NCBI GenBank assembly: GCA_030765525.1
Contig: JAVCCK010000020.1
Span: 237,051 to 301,050 of the forward strand
Source of the DNA: Candidatus Lernaella stagnicola
GTDB lineage: Bacteria > Lernaellota > Lernaellaia > Lernaellales > Lernaellaceae
DNA length: 64,000 nucleotides
Direction of reading: 5' to 3'
Positions 35,048-43,827 of the stretch are shown here, in pieces. The position numbers and the translations under genes are program-made. The notes under the pieces were generated by a model, which saw nothing but the letters and a program-made list of their open reading frames with translations, did no database searches and was not told the origin of the DNA. Numbering within the stretch: the first letter of the stretch is position 1; each line of letters begins with the position of its first letter.

Positions 35048-36775
35048 ATGTACTCCCGCCTTAGTGTTTTGATCGCCTTTGCGGCTCTGCTGCTTATCCC
35101 GGCGACTTCCGTCTGGGCGATCGATTTCGACGTCGCTGCGTCGGTTGACGCCATCGAAGCCGACTTCGAAACGCAACAGATCGACGCCGACCAAGCGGCG
35201 TTGCAGATCGCCTTTGCGCTGTTCGACAACAGTCGGCTGCAGTCGCGCTATCACCGCGCGGCAAACGCGCCGAAAATTCGCACTTCGGAACTTGTCGGGA
35301 CGAGCCAGTGCGGTACCGCCGAAATCTTGAAACTGCGGCGAATCCTGCAGCAGGCCTCGGCCGCGGTGCGGGCTCAAGTGCAGAAGATCATGATGCCGGG
35401 TACGCCGCGCGGCGTGACGCTTAACGCCGGCAAAGCCTTGGGCCACAATCCGCTCGGCACCGAACTTCCCAACAACTACTACACCGAACACTTCGCCATC
35501 CGGTGGGGTGACAGTTACGCGGCCGACACCGACACCATCGAGTTTTGGGGCCAGATCCTGGAAGACGAGATATGGGACACGGAAGTCGTTGCCTGGGACT
35601 ATCCCGACGTTTACGCGTCCGACACGTATTACGTTGACGTGTATATCGGCAACAGCGGCAGCGGTGCTCCGATCATCGACTTCGCCGGCGCCTACACCAC
35701 GATATACGACGACGGCAGCCAGTGGGGCGAGGACGGTGAATACCAACCGCTGATCGTGTTCCACCCCGATCTGTTGGCGTACGAAAGCACGATTCAATCG
35801 GTCAGCGCGCACGAGTTTTTCCACACGTTGCAATTTACGTTAGCCGTCAACGGCGAGAACTATTACATCTTCGACCAAAACAGCCTTTGGTGGATCGAAG
35901 GAACCGCCACCTGGGCTTCCAGTGTGATGTATGAAGACCTGAATGACTACGTCTACTACGTGTACGGCTGGTCGCAGGAGGCCTTCGAATCTCTCACGAA
36001 ACAGGGCAATGGCGACGAATACGGGCGTGTCATTTGGGCCCGGTTCTTGTACGAATTTCACGGCGGGTTGGATGCGATCCACGAAATTTGGGTCAACGGT
36101 TCGGGCACGAGCGCCTTGTTCGGCAACGCCGGTTACCTGAAACACCAGGACATGGAATGGGACAACGCCTGGGTGGACTTCGTTCAACAGTTACTCGCGG
36201 AGAGTTTCGAAGATAACGATGTGATCCCGAATTTCGGTGATTATCGCACCGTCGCCACGTTCCCCTACGCACAGTGGGAAATTGACGGCAACCAGCAGCC
36301 GCACATCAACAGCGTGCATAAAATCATGGTGCGAAACGGCGACGAAACGGATCCGCGATTGAATATCTGGTTCCAACCCGAGGACATCACGCTGGACGGC
36401 GCCGACTGGCTGCTCGTGGCATACAAGGAAACCGCTGCTGGCGACATCGAAGCACAAGTGCTCGACGTAAGCACCAAGGACGCGCCGTATGAATTCACTA
36501 TCGACGGCCTGGGCTCCACGTACGACCGCATCCACCTGCTGATTACGCCGATCAGTTCCACTGAAGATAACTATATCGCCAGTTGGGACTACATGCTGCA
36601 ACTCACCCGCGGCGACGATGCCTTCCAGGAACCGCCGGTGGGCGACGACGATACCGCCGGTGATGACGACACGATCGGTGACGACGACGACGACGACGAC
36701 GATGATACTTCCGGCGCTCAGCCGGGCGGCGACGACGACGACGACGATGACGATGGGGGAGGCTGCGGCTGCTAG
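35048..36775 (+). CDS. Secreted HExxH metalloprotease-like protein with Asp stalk and Cys-Gly-Cys tail
   Basis: The protein is 575 aa from ATG 35048 after AAAGGAAG. The signal peptide ends at VWA (residue 24). Residues about 140-300 form a putative metalloprotease: HEFFH at 255-259 and, 25 residues later, Glu284 in WWIEGTATW, the third zinc ligand position of gluzincins; the layout resembles MXAN_6640-type proteins. The C-terminus is an acidic stalk (GDDDTAGDDD then two pure Asp runs) ending GGGCGC. The end recalls Cys-containing sorting tails such as MYXO-CTERM, but it lacks the membrane helix and arginines. Surface exposure is likely. The terminator at 36806-36843 closes the unit. Confidence 0.8.
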   Translation: MYSRLSVLIAFAALLLIPATSVWAIDFDVAASVDAIEADFETQQIDADQAALQIAFALFDNSRLQSRYHRAANAPKIRTSELVGTSQCGTAEILKLRRILQQASAAVRAQVQKIMMPGTPRGVTLNAGKALGHNPLGTELPNNYYTEHFAIRWGDSYAADTDTIEFWGQILEDEIWDTEVVAWDYPDVYASDTYYVDVYIGNSGSGAPIIDFAGAYTTIYDDGSQWGEDGEYQPLIVFHPDLLAYESTIQSVSAHEFFHTLQFTLAVNGENYYIFDQNSLWWIEGTATWASSVMYEDLNDYVYYVYGWSQEAFESLTKQGNGDEYGRVIWARFLYEFHGGLDAIHEIWVNGSGTSALFGNAGYLKHQDMEWDNAWVDFVQQLLAESFEDNDVIPNFGDYRTVATFPYAQWEIDGNQQPHINSVHKIMVRNGDETDPRLNIWFQPEDITLDGADWLLVAYKETAAGDIEAQVLDVSTKDAPYEFTIDGLGSTYDRIHLLITPISSTEDNYIASWDYMLQLTRGDDAFQEPPVGDDDTAGDDDTIGDDDDDDDDDTSGAQPGGDDDDDDDDGGGCGC

Positions 36776-36805
36776 CGGGGTAAAAACTCTGAAATAACGC
36801 CAACT

Positions 36806-36843
36806 AACGCCGGGGCGCTGCTGATGCAGTCCCCGGCGTTTTG
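36806..36843 (+). terminator. Rho-independent terminator after the metalloprotease
   Basis: AACGCCGGGG (36806-36815) pairs with CCCCGGCGTT (36831-36840) followed by TTG and TTT. The 15-base loop can pair partly with itself. Confidence 0.85.
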
Positions 36844-36925
36844 TTTATCTAGCCGCTCCGGCCGGTCCGACGACTCCGGCTTTAACGGAATCCTCATTAA
36901 TTCTTAGCCATTTCCTAATATATTA

Positions 36926-36954
36926 TTGACCTCGCGTGGGGGCTTCGCTAAAAT
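36926..36954 (+). promoter_or_regulatory. Sigma-70 type promoter of the phosphate symporter gene
   Basis: TTGACC (36926-36931), a 17-base spacer and TAAAAT (36949-36954). The start would lie near 36961, about 80 bases before the ATG at 37040. Confidence 0.65.
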
Positions 36955-37039
36955 CACGCCCGGCCGCGATGCCTCTTATTTTTGCGACACATCGTCTGAA
37001 ACGATATTGCGCGCGGTGCACTACAACGCAGGGACTCCC

Positions 37040-38698
37040 ATGATCCTGGAATTCACGTTCAAAGTCGCTGGCGGCCTCGGGATGTTTCTGTTGGGTATGC
37101 GACAAATGTCCGGCGGGCTCCAATCGATCGCCGGCGATTCCCTCCGCCGCATTATTGACCTCCTTACCAGCAATCGTATTGCCGCCGTATGCGTCGGCTT
37201 CGTCATCACCGGGGTCATTCAATCCAGCTCCATCACATCCGTGATGGTCGTGGGCTTCGTCAACGCGGGCCTGATGAACCTTACGCAGGCGATCGGCGTG
37301 ATTATGGGCGCCAATATCGGCACCACTATCACGGGTTGGATTATCGCGATCAAGGTGACGAAATACGCGTTGCCGATGATTGCCCTGGGCGCGTTCGTGT
37401 TCCTGTTTTCCAAACGGGAGAAGCCGCAGCTTTACGGTCAGGTGCTATACGGGCTGGGCATGGTTTTTTTCGGTCTGCACTTGATGAAAGACGGCTTTTC
37501 GCCGTTGCGCGAGTCCGAGCAGATTATGGTCTGGCTGAATCACTTCGGCGCCGGCGGCCTGAGTTCGCTTATGCTGACGCTCGCAGTGGGGGCAGGCGTA
37601 TGCATGCTCATCCAGTCCAGTTCGGCCTTCATCGGCATCGTCATGGCCATGAGTTCGACCGGACTATTGGATTTCGAGACGTCCGTCGCGCTGGTGTTGG
37701 CGGCGAATATCGGCACGACGATCACCGCCCAACTTGCGGCCTTAGGCACTAATGTCCACGCCCGCCGCGCGGCGCGCGCCCATATGATCTTCAACGTCGT
37801 CGGCGTGCTGTTGACGCTGCTCGTATTCCACCGATTTATCGATATCGTCGACGCTCTCGTGCCCAATGATCCGAATCTACTCGCACCGGACGGCACGCGA
37901 CCGTACGTGATGACCCATCTCGCGATGGCCACGACGATTTTCAACGTGGCTTTCGTTCTGCTGTTCCTCCCCTTTGTCCAATACCTGGCGGCTTTTGTGG
38001 CGTGGGCGCTACCCGATCACGGTACCCAGGAACAACACCTGATTGTGGTGGACGAACGTTTCCTTGAAACGCCCGCTCTCGCGTTGGAACAAGCTCGTCG
38101 CGAGGTCATCAAAATGAGCGGCTTGGTCAAGGAAATGCTTGACAAGGGCCGGGCCTTGTTTTTGATGGAATCGGGCCGCACAACCGCAGCTCGCGAGATT
38201 TTCACGATGGAAGTCTCCGTTGACGAGATGCAAAAGGAATACTCGATCTTTTTGGCCAGGCTGCTGCAGGCTTCGCTGACCCGGGAGGAAAGCGAAGAAG
38301 CCCGTGAATTGATTCGCATCTCCGACGAACTGGAAAGCATCGGTGATTTTGCCGAAAACCTGGCCAAATGCTATATGCGCGCCAAGAAGAACAAAACGGT
38401 TTTCACAACGGCGGCCAAAGCGGATATTGAGCGTATCGGCCGACACATCGGCGAATATTTCGATCTCATTCTCGAGGCTTTCGAGGGACAGGATACGACC
38501 CTGATGCCCGAAGCGAAAAGCCGCGGCGAAACCATCAACGCGTTGGCCGATGAAATCCGTAACAACCATCTCGGTCGCCTAGATGGCGGCCAGTGCGACG
38601 CGTTGTCCGGATTGATCTTTTCCGACGTTGTGGTCTCACTGCGACGCATCAAGAACCACACCTTCAACATCGCCGAGGCGGTCGCCCTGCAAAAATAA
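37040..38698 (+). CDS. Na+/phosphate cotransporter (NptA type) with PhoU domain
   Basis: The protein is 552 aa from ATG 37040; an in-frame ATG at 36926 overlaps the -35 box and cannot be used with that promoter. Two inverted repeats each carry the QSSS motif (residues 61-64 and 191-194) and a GANIGTT-type or AANIGTT-type segment, the sodium/phosphate core of PF02690. After the last helix (about 330) a helical PhoU-like domain (about 355-545) follows. It imports, or under some conditions exports, phosphate driven by sodium. The fused PhoU domain probably regulates flux. It is a single gene. Confidence 0.92.
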   Translation: MILEFTFKVAGGLGMFLLGMRQMSGGLQSIAGDSLRRIIDLLTSNRIAAVCVGFVITGVIQSSSITSVMVVGFVNAGLMNLTQAIGVIMGANIGTTITGWIIAIKVTKYALPMIALGAFVFLFSKREKPQLYGQVLYGLGMVFFGLHLMKDGFSPLRESEQIMVWLNHFGAGGLSSLMLTLAVGAGVCMLIQSSSAFIGIVMAMSSTGLLDFETSVALVLAANIGTTITAQLAALGTNVHARRAARAHMIFNVVGVLLTLLVFHRFIDIVDALVPNDPNLLAPDGTRPYVMTHLAMATTIFNVAFVLLFLPFVQYLAAFVAWALPDHGTQEQHLIVVDERFLETPALALEQARREVIKMSGLVKEMLDKGRALFLMESGRTTAAREIFTMEVSVDEMQKEYSIFLARLLQASLTREESEEARELIRISDELESIGDFAENLAKCYMRAKKNKTVFTTAAKADIERIGRHIGEYFDLILEAFEGQDTTLMPEAKSRGETINALADEIRNNHLGRLDGGQCDALSGLIFSDVVVSLRRIKNHTFNIAEAVALQK

Positions 38699-38725
38699 CC
38701 GTGGGAGATCAAGCGACTGCGCCGC

Positions 38726-39349
38726 TTAGGTAAGCTCCACTTTCCACATCCGCGCGCCGCGGGCCACGCAAATGCACCGATCCACGTATTCCACACCGTC
38801 GACATTGCGAGTCGGGGCGATTAACGTGCGCTCGATGCCCATCCCAAAAGCGTTTCCCGCCATGGCCCGCAGGGGATCGATCCAATAGATGCGGTCGCGT
38901 CCGTAACAACGGTGCACTTCGATGACATGAGCGCCGGCGGCTGCCACACAAGTGCCCGTGCCGTGTTTCCACCAACCCAAAATCCCGGCGTCGAAATCAC
39001 CCTTGGCGGCGGCGCGGGCGGTGTCCACTACATATGCTTTGCGTCCGCGGCCGCGATCGAGCACGATCAGCAGCGGCCGGTCGCCCAATCGCACCAGGGC
39101 CGCGCCTTCCGGCGACACGCGAAGTCCCTCGGCGCGAAATTCGTGTTCCTCGCCGCTCTCGTACCGAACGCACATGGTCTCGCCCGCCATCGTGACTTCG
39201 CCCGTGTTCGCGCGGCGGTCCTTCTCCACTTCGGCCCATGGCAGGATCAATACCGCCCGTTCCAGCGGCAGAAAACTCTGATGCAGGAAGAATATGATCA
39301 CCATGGCCAGCGCGCCGGCGATCATGATGCCGTAGTACAAGAGGATCAT
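38726..39349 (-). CDS. Membrane-anchored hypothetical protein beside a phosphatidyltransferase
   Basis: The protein is 207 aa with one N-terminal membrane helix (about 4-24) and a beta-rich soluble domain of no family known to me. Its ATG overlaps the stop of the upstream phosphatidyltransferase gene by four bases, so the two are co-translated. Three Cys lie in the second half. The soluble part may be periplasmic or cytoplasmic; residues flanking the helix do not settle it. I infer a role with the phosphatidyltransferase, perhaps in making or modifying a phospholipid. Confidence 0.65.
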   Translation of the reverse strand: MILLYYGIMIAGALAMVIIFFLHQSFLPLERAVLILPWAEVEKDRRANTGEVTMAGETMCVRYESGEEHEFRAEGLRVSPEGAALVRLGDRPLLIVLDRGRGRKAYVVDTARAAAKGDFDAGILGWWKHGTGTCVAAAGAHVIEVHRCYGRDRIYWIDPLRAMAGNAFGMGIERTLIAPTRNVDGVEYVDRCICVARGARMWKVELT

Positions 39350-40098
39350 AACCGCCCCCGCAGACGTTGGATATGTTCCCTGATGCGTATCCGGCGTTCG
39401 GTCCGGCGCGAGAGCTGCTTTTCACGCCGCGCCAACACGTCCGTACCCGGCCATGCCGTGCGGGTACCGGCGCCCAGTACACCGGGCAGAGTCCGCCGCA
39501 GGTGCACCATGCCTTGGATCGTTACGCCAATCTGGTACACGCTGAACACCAGCAGGAACCAGTTCAAAATGTCGATATGGAAATGCACTTTGATCAGTAG
39601 GAAAATAAACAAGTAGTACTTTGATTTGAATACGAAACGAAAGGGCTGCTCCATTACGTTGCGCGCAATGATCAGCACGATCATGTACAGATACGTGACG
39701 ATATACAGACCGCCCAACAACGGCACCGCGTGGCCGAAGTGGATCGCCGTCAGCCCTACGATCACCATCGCCGTAATATCGTTCATGATGTCCAGCAACG
39801 CGCCCTTGTCCGATGCGTAGCGCCCCAGCCGCGCCACCGGACCGTCGAAGCCGTCCAGAAGAATCGAGATGATGAGAATCACCCAGGCCGCCAAGTAGTT
39901 TTCCAGGCCGAAAAGCGGGAAGAAGAAAAACGCCAACAAAAGAAAGCTGGCCAGCGTCAGCGTGTCCGAGCGCACGTTGCGGTGAACGAAGAACATGGCC
40001 AGCGGCCGCACAAATTGCGTACGCCGGTCGGCGACCTTGTGGAAATACTCTTCTTCGGACGCGCCGAAGTAGTGCAATTTGCTGTGTTTTGCCGGCAT
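39346..40098 (-). CDS. CDP-alcohol phosphatidyltransferase
   Basis: The protein is 250 aa from ATG 40098 after GGGGAGG. The catalytic motif D-G-x2-A-R-x8-G-x3-D-x3-D is complete: Asp85, Gly86, Ala89, Arg90, Gly99, Asp103 and Asp107. Five to six membrane helices surround it. Enzymes of this family displace CMP from a CDP-lipid by an alcohol such as glycerol phosphate, serine or inositol phosphate. The N-terminal extension of about 45 residues and the basic C-terminus do not point to PgsA or PssA proper. The acceptor is unknown. It forms an operon with the following membrane-anchored protein. Confidence 0.88.
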   Translation of the reverse strand: MPAKHSKLHYFGASEEEYFHKVADRRTQFVRPLAMFFVHRNVRSDTLTLASFLLLAFFFFPLFGLENYLAAWVILIISILLDGFDGPVARLGRYASDKGALLDIMNDITAMVIVGLTAIHFGHAVPLLGGLYIVTYLYMIVLIIARNVMEQPFRFVFKSKYYLFIFLLIKVHFHIDILNWFLLVFSVYQIGVTIQGMVHLRRTLPGVLGAGTRTAWPGTDVLARREKQLSRRTERRIRIREHIQRLRGRL

Positions 40099-40215
40099 TG
40101 CCTCCCCTTTATCCTCAGTTCAAAAATGCCTGTCCATGAGCGCAGCGTCAAGAGCGATTTCCCGGCGGCAATCGTGACTTGGCGACGGACGCGGTTTCCT
40201 GTAAACAAGTGAGCG

Positions 40216-41223
40216 ATGAAAATTCTTGGTGTCGAAACCAGTTGTGACGATACATCGGCCGCCGTGGTCACCGACGGGCGCACCGTTCACTCCTGCATCG
40301 TAAGCAGTCAAAACGAGTTTCACCGGCGATTCGGCGGTGTCGTACCCGAAGTGGCCAGCCGCGCCCACATGGAGGTTATCGACGCCGTGTGTGCCGACGC
40401 CCTCGAACGCGCCGGCGTGTCGGTCGACGGAATCGACGCCGTGGCGGTCACCAACGGCCCGGGCCTGGTCGGCTCCATCCTCGTCGGCCTGGGCTTCGCC
40501 AAGGGCTTTGCCTATGCGCGCGACTTGCCGTTCTTAGGCGTCAATCACTTGGAAGGGCACATTGCTGCCGCGTTTCTCGATGCCGAAGAACCGCATTTCC
40601 CCTTCACGGCGTTGGTCGTATCCGGCGGTCACACCCACCTGTACGAAGTGCAGGATTTTTTCACCATGAAGTTGTTGGGACAAACCGTTGACGACGCCGC
40701 GGGCGAGGCTTTCGACAAAGTCGCCAAACTGTTGGGCCTGGATTTCCCCGGCGGTATCGCTATCGATCGCCTGGCCCGTGAGGGCGACGAACGCGCCTTC
40801 GATTTGCCGCGGCCGATGCTGCACAGTGGCGATTTAATGATGAGCTTCTCCGGCTTGAAGACCGCGGTGCGCCGCCTCGTCGAGCAAGCAGGCGGCCCCG
40901 ACAAACTGCCGTTGGCCGATGTGGCCGCCTCCTTTCAAGCGGCGGTCGTCGATACCTTGGTGGCGAAAAGCGCTGCCGCGATGGAACGAGCCGAACACCG
41001 GCGACTCGTGATATGCGGCGGCGTGTCCGCCAACAGCCGACTACGTGCCGCTGCCGCCGAGGCGTGCGAGGCGCGCGGGCTTTCGCTGGTGATGCCCAGT
41101 CTCGCCTATTGCACCGACAACGCCGCCATGATCGCCGGTGCGGGCTATCACCGCCTCGTGGCCGGTCAGCGTTCCGGGCTTGATCTCAACAGCTACGCCA
41201 CGCTCTCCGGGGCTCCGGCATGA
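40216..41223 (+). CDS. tsaD: tRNA N6-threonylcarbamoyladenosine transferase
   Basis: The protein is 335 aa, the usual length. It begins MKILGVETSCDDTSAAVV, and contains the family motif NHLEGH (metal-binding His pair) and VVSGGHTHLY. The C-terminal ASKH ATPase motif is VICGGVSANSRLR. It transfers the threonylcarbamoyl group to A37 of tRNAs that read ANN codons, together with TsaB, TsaE and TsaC, which are not in this window. It is the first gene of four that overlap each other by 4, 4 and 1 bases, and the next gene begins in its stop (ATGA). Confidence 0.96.
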   Translation: MKILGVETSCDDTSAAVVTDGRTVHSCIVSSQNEFHRRFGGVVPEVASRAHMEVIDAVCADALERAGVSVDGIDAVAVTNGPGLVGSILVGLGFAKGFAYARDLPFLGVNHLEGHIAAAFLDAEEPHFPFTALVVSGGHTHLYEVQDFFTMKLLGQTVDDAAGEAFDKVAKLLGLDFPGGIAIDRLAREGDERAFDLPRPMLHSGDLMMSFSGLKTAVRRLVEQAGGPDKLPLADVAASFQAAVVDTLVAKSAAAMERAEHRRLVICGGVSANSRLRAAAAEACEARGLSLVMPSLAYCTDNAAMIAGAGYHRLVAGQRSGLDLNSYATLSGAPA

Positions 41224-41696
41224 ATTGGCTGAAAAGGAAGTGGATCCAGTTCTACACGACCTTCGTGAGCCTGAAGGGCTCGCCGGAGAAAATCGCACAA
41301 GCCTTCGCGGTTGGTTTTTGGATTGCGTGGATGCCCGTGGGCACGCACACGGTGCTCGCGATTGTGCTGGCGGCGGCCTTGCGAGCCAACATGCCCGCGA
41401 TGTTTCTCGGCACGTGGATCTGCAATCCGTTCACCTGTGTTCCGATCGTGGTGATTGATTACAAACTCGGATCGCTGTATGTCGGCGGCATCGATATCGC
41501 CCAATTCGATCTGGCGAGCACGAGCTTTCAGCAGTTGCTCGGCGCCGGATGGGACGTCGCCGCGCCCGTGATGCTCGGCGGCCTGCTCTTGGGCACCCTC
41601 AACGCGCTGGTCGGGTACTACCCCGTCAAATGGGCGGTGATCCGAACGCGCCGGCGGGCGCGTAATGCCGCGGCCGCGGCCGAGGCCGAAACGTGA
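41220..41696 (+). CDS. DUF2062 domain membrane protein
   Basis: The protein is 158 aa. The signature SPEKIAQAFAVGFWIAWMP, then the helix with GTHTVLAIVLAAALRANMPA and the WICNPFTCVP strand-like loop match DUF2062. Three membrane helices are visible, the last at about 125-145. Family members often accompany glycosyltransferases or DNA-uptake genes, and their function is unknown. The gene overlaps tsaD and rsmA by four bases at each side and so depends on the tsaD operon. Confidence 0.85.
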   Translation: MNWLKRKWIQFYTTFVSLKGSPEKIAQAFAVGFWIAWMPVGTHTVLAIVLAAALRANMPAMFLGTWICNPFTCVPIVVIDYKLGSLYVGGIDIAQFDLASTSFQQLLGAGWDVAAPVMLGGLLLGTLNALVGYYPVKWAVIRTRRRARNAAAAAEAET

Positions 41697-42505
41697 GCGA
41701 TTCGCCGTCGATTCCGCCGAAAAAAAGCCTTGGACAGAATTTCCTCATCGATAAAAACCTCGCCGCGAAAATCGTCCGCGCGCTGCCGGTCGTGCCCGGC
41801 GATACCGTGCTGGAAATCGGGCCCGGCACCGGCGCGCTCACCGAACATCTTGCGGATTTGGTTCCTTCCCTCGTCGCGGTCGAAATTGACGCCCGTCTGC
41901 TGCCCGGCTTGCAGGAGCGTTTCGGCGACCGGGTTCAGTTCGTTCACGACGATATCCTGCACGTCGATCTGACCAAGCTGGCGAAAACGCGTGGCGGCCG
42001 CCTGCAGGTCATCGGCAACCTGCCGTATTACTCGTCGAGCCCCATCCTCTTTCACCTGCTGGCGCATCGCGAACACGTGCATCACGCCGTCTTGACGCTG
42101 CAGGAAGAGGTTGTCGCCCGCTGCTGTGCCGGCCCCGGGACGAAAAGCTACGGCACGCTTTCGGTGCAACTCGCGCTGTTCGCCAAACCGCGCAAACTTT
42201 TCGCCTTGCCGCCGCACGTGTTCCGACCGGCGCCGAAGGTGCGTTCGGCCGTCTTGGCGCTCGATTTCCAGTCGCCCGAGACGTCATTGCCGCGTCGTTA
42301 TGACGATTTCGAGACCGTGCTGCGCGCCGCGTTCGCCCAGCGTCGCAAGACCGTGCGCAATTCCCTGAGTTCGCGGCTTGGCGCCGAAACGGCCGTAGCG
42401 ATTCTGGCCGCTGCGGATATCGACGGTGGGGCGCGTGCCGAAAGTTTGATGCCGACGCGATTCACGGCGTTGGCCGACGCGCTGACCGCGTTAAGGAAGA
42501 CTTAA
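41693..42505 (+). CDS. rsmA: 16S rRNA dimethyladenosine transferase
   Basis: The protein is 270 aa, starting at GTG 41693 that overlaps the preceding stop (GTGA). The N-terminus PPKKSLGQNFLIDKNLA is diagnostic. The S-adenosylmethionine motif is VLEIGPGTGALTE and the catalytic motif is NLPYYSS. It dimethylates A1518 and A1519 of 16S rRNA (KsgA) in the cytosol during 30S maturation. The next gene starts within its stop (TAATG), so translation is coupled. Confidence 0.96.
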   Translation: MSDSPSIPPKKSLGQNFLIDKNLAAKIVRALPVVPGDTVLEIGPGTGALTEHLADLVPSLVAVEIDARLLPGLQERFGDRVQFVHDDILHVDLTKLAKTRGGRLQVIGNLPYYSSSPILFHLLAHREHVHHAVLTLQEEVVARCCAGPGTKSYGTLSVQLALFAKPRKLFALPPHVFRPAPKVRSAVLALDFQSPETSLPRRYDDFETVLRAAFAQRRKTVRNSLSSRLGAETAVAILAAADIDGGARAESLMPTRFTALADALTALRKT

Positions 42506-43785
42506 TGGCCGGCGCCCGCCGTATCGGGATCCTACTACGACGCCGCTTCCTTTACATGTTGGTACCCCTGGTAGTGCTCGTTCTGGCTGCCAATCTGATA
42601 GTGAGATGGCTTGAGTCACGCGGGGCGATCGATACCGAGCGGCCGGACGACCGCGTGCTGCATGCTCCGGCCACACTGATCGAACAGCGCGACGGCAACT
42701 TTCACATCAGCGGCAACGGCATGATCGCAAGCCGCGTACCCGTGCAAAAAAGCGCTAACACAACACGGATTGTTTGTACCGGCGCCAGTTTCATGATGGG
42801 TACCCCTTACGTGTACCAACAAGGGCCGCAACTGGGTTATGGCGGCATCCCCAGTTGGTTGAGCGTCATGCTCTCCGAGATGTACCCGAGCCGCCACGTC
42901 GAGGTTATCAACGCCGCCGCGGGCGGCCAGACCTCCCACGCCGTCAAGCAGATTGTGAGCCGTGTGCGTCGCCTAAACCCCGATATCATCGTCGTGGCGT
43001 CGGGCAACAACGAGGGCGCGGTTACGTCGACGGCGTTGAACGAGGTGATGCACCGATGGATACTCTATCGCTTACTTAAAAAATCATTACTAGGGCAACC
43101 GCCCTTGGAAGACCGCCCCTATCTTGCACCACAGGAGGCGAACGCGGCCGACATCCAGAAAGGTTTTCGCGAAAGCCTTCAGGTGATGTCCCGGGCGGCG
43201 GCCAAGGGCGACATTCCGCTGGTGCTTTGCACGCTGCCTGTAAATTTGCGCTACGACGGCGTGTCCTTTGTGCCGCGCGAGGTGCTGGAGGAACCGGCCG
43301 TTCGGGAAGGACGCATGTTGTGCCGCGACGGGCGAACGCAAGACGGTATCAAACGCTTGACCGAAAGTGAAAACCAGCAATGGGCGACCAAGTATATCGG
43401 TGACTGCCTCTTTGACGCGGGACGCTTCGCCGAGGCGAAAACCACGTATCGTATCAGTGTGCAGCTCAATCCACTCAATCGGGCTAAGCCGAGCTATAAC
43501 GAAATCGTGCGCGAAATCGCCGAACGGCCCGGCGTCTGGTTGGCCGACTTGGCCGCGCATTTTGAGGCAGAAGCCGAGCACGGCATGATCGATCCGGGTC
43601 AGTTTTTCGATTACTGCCACATGACATGGCCGGGATACGCCCAGAGCGCCCGCGTAATCGCCCAGGCGATAGCCGATGCACGGTTGACGCCCACCGGGCC
43701 GGACGAACCGCAACCCCTTTCGGACAACGAAACCCTCATCGAACGGAATAATTGGCAGGCGATCTACTCGTACTCACCGCCCTGA
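42505..43785 (+). CDS. Membrane-anchored SGNH hydrolase
   Basis: The protein is 426 aa with one N-terminal membrane helix (about 15-36) and a periplasmic SGNH domain. The nucleophile is Ser95 in CTGASF (GDS-type block I), the oxyanion Gly lies in NAAAGGQTS, the Asn in ASGNNEG, and the Asp369/His372 pair in FDYCHMTW. An inserted helical stretch (about 240-330) with a KRLTESENQQWA-type pattern looks like TPR helices. Such enzymes cleave or transfer acyl groups on surface glycans. It is coupled to rsmA, an odd partner, so its expression may simply follow the operon. Confidence 0.78.
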   Translation: MAGARRIGILLRRRFLYMLVPLVVLVLAANLIVRWLESRGAIDTERPDDRVLHAPATLIEQRDGNFHISGNGMIASRVPVQKSANTTRIVCTGASFMMGTPYVYQQGPQLGYGGIPSWLSVMLSEMYPSRHVEVINAAAGGQTSHAVKQIVSRVRRLNPDIIVVASGNNEGAVTSTALNEVMHRWILYRLLKKSLLGQPPLEDRPYLAPQEANAADIQKGFRESLQVMSRAAAKGDIPLVLCTLPVNLRYDGVSFVPREVLEEPAVREGRMLCRDGRTQDGIKRLTESENQQWATKYIGDCLFDAGRFAEAKTTYRISVQLNPLNRAKPSYNEIVREIAERPGVWLADLAAHFEAEAEHGMIDPGQFFDYCHMTWPGYAQSARVIAQAIADARLTPTGPDEPQPLSDNETLIERNNWQAIYSYSPP

Positions 43786-43827
43786 GTCGGGCGGGACGGA
43801 TCAAGCGGCCGGCAAATTCATACCAGT

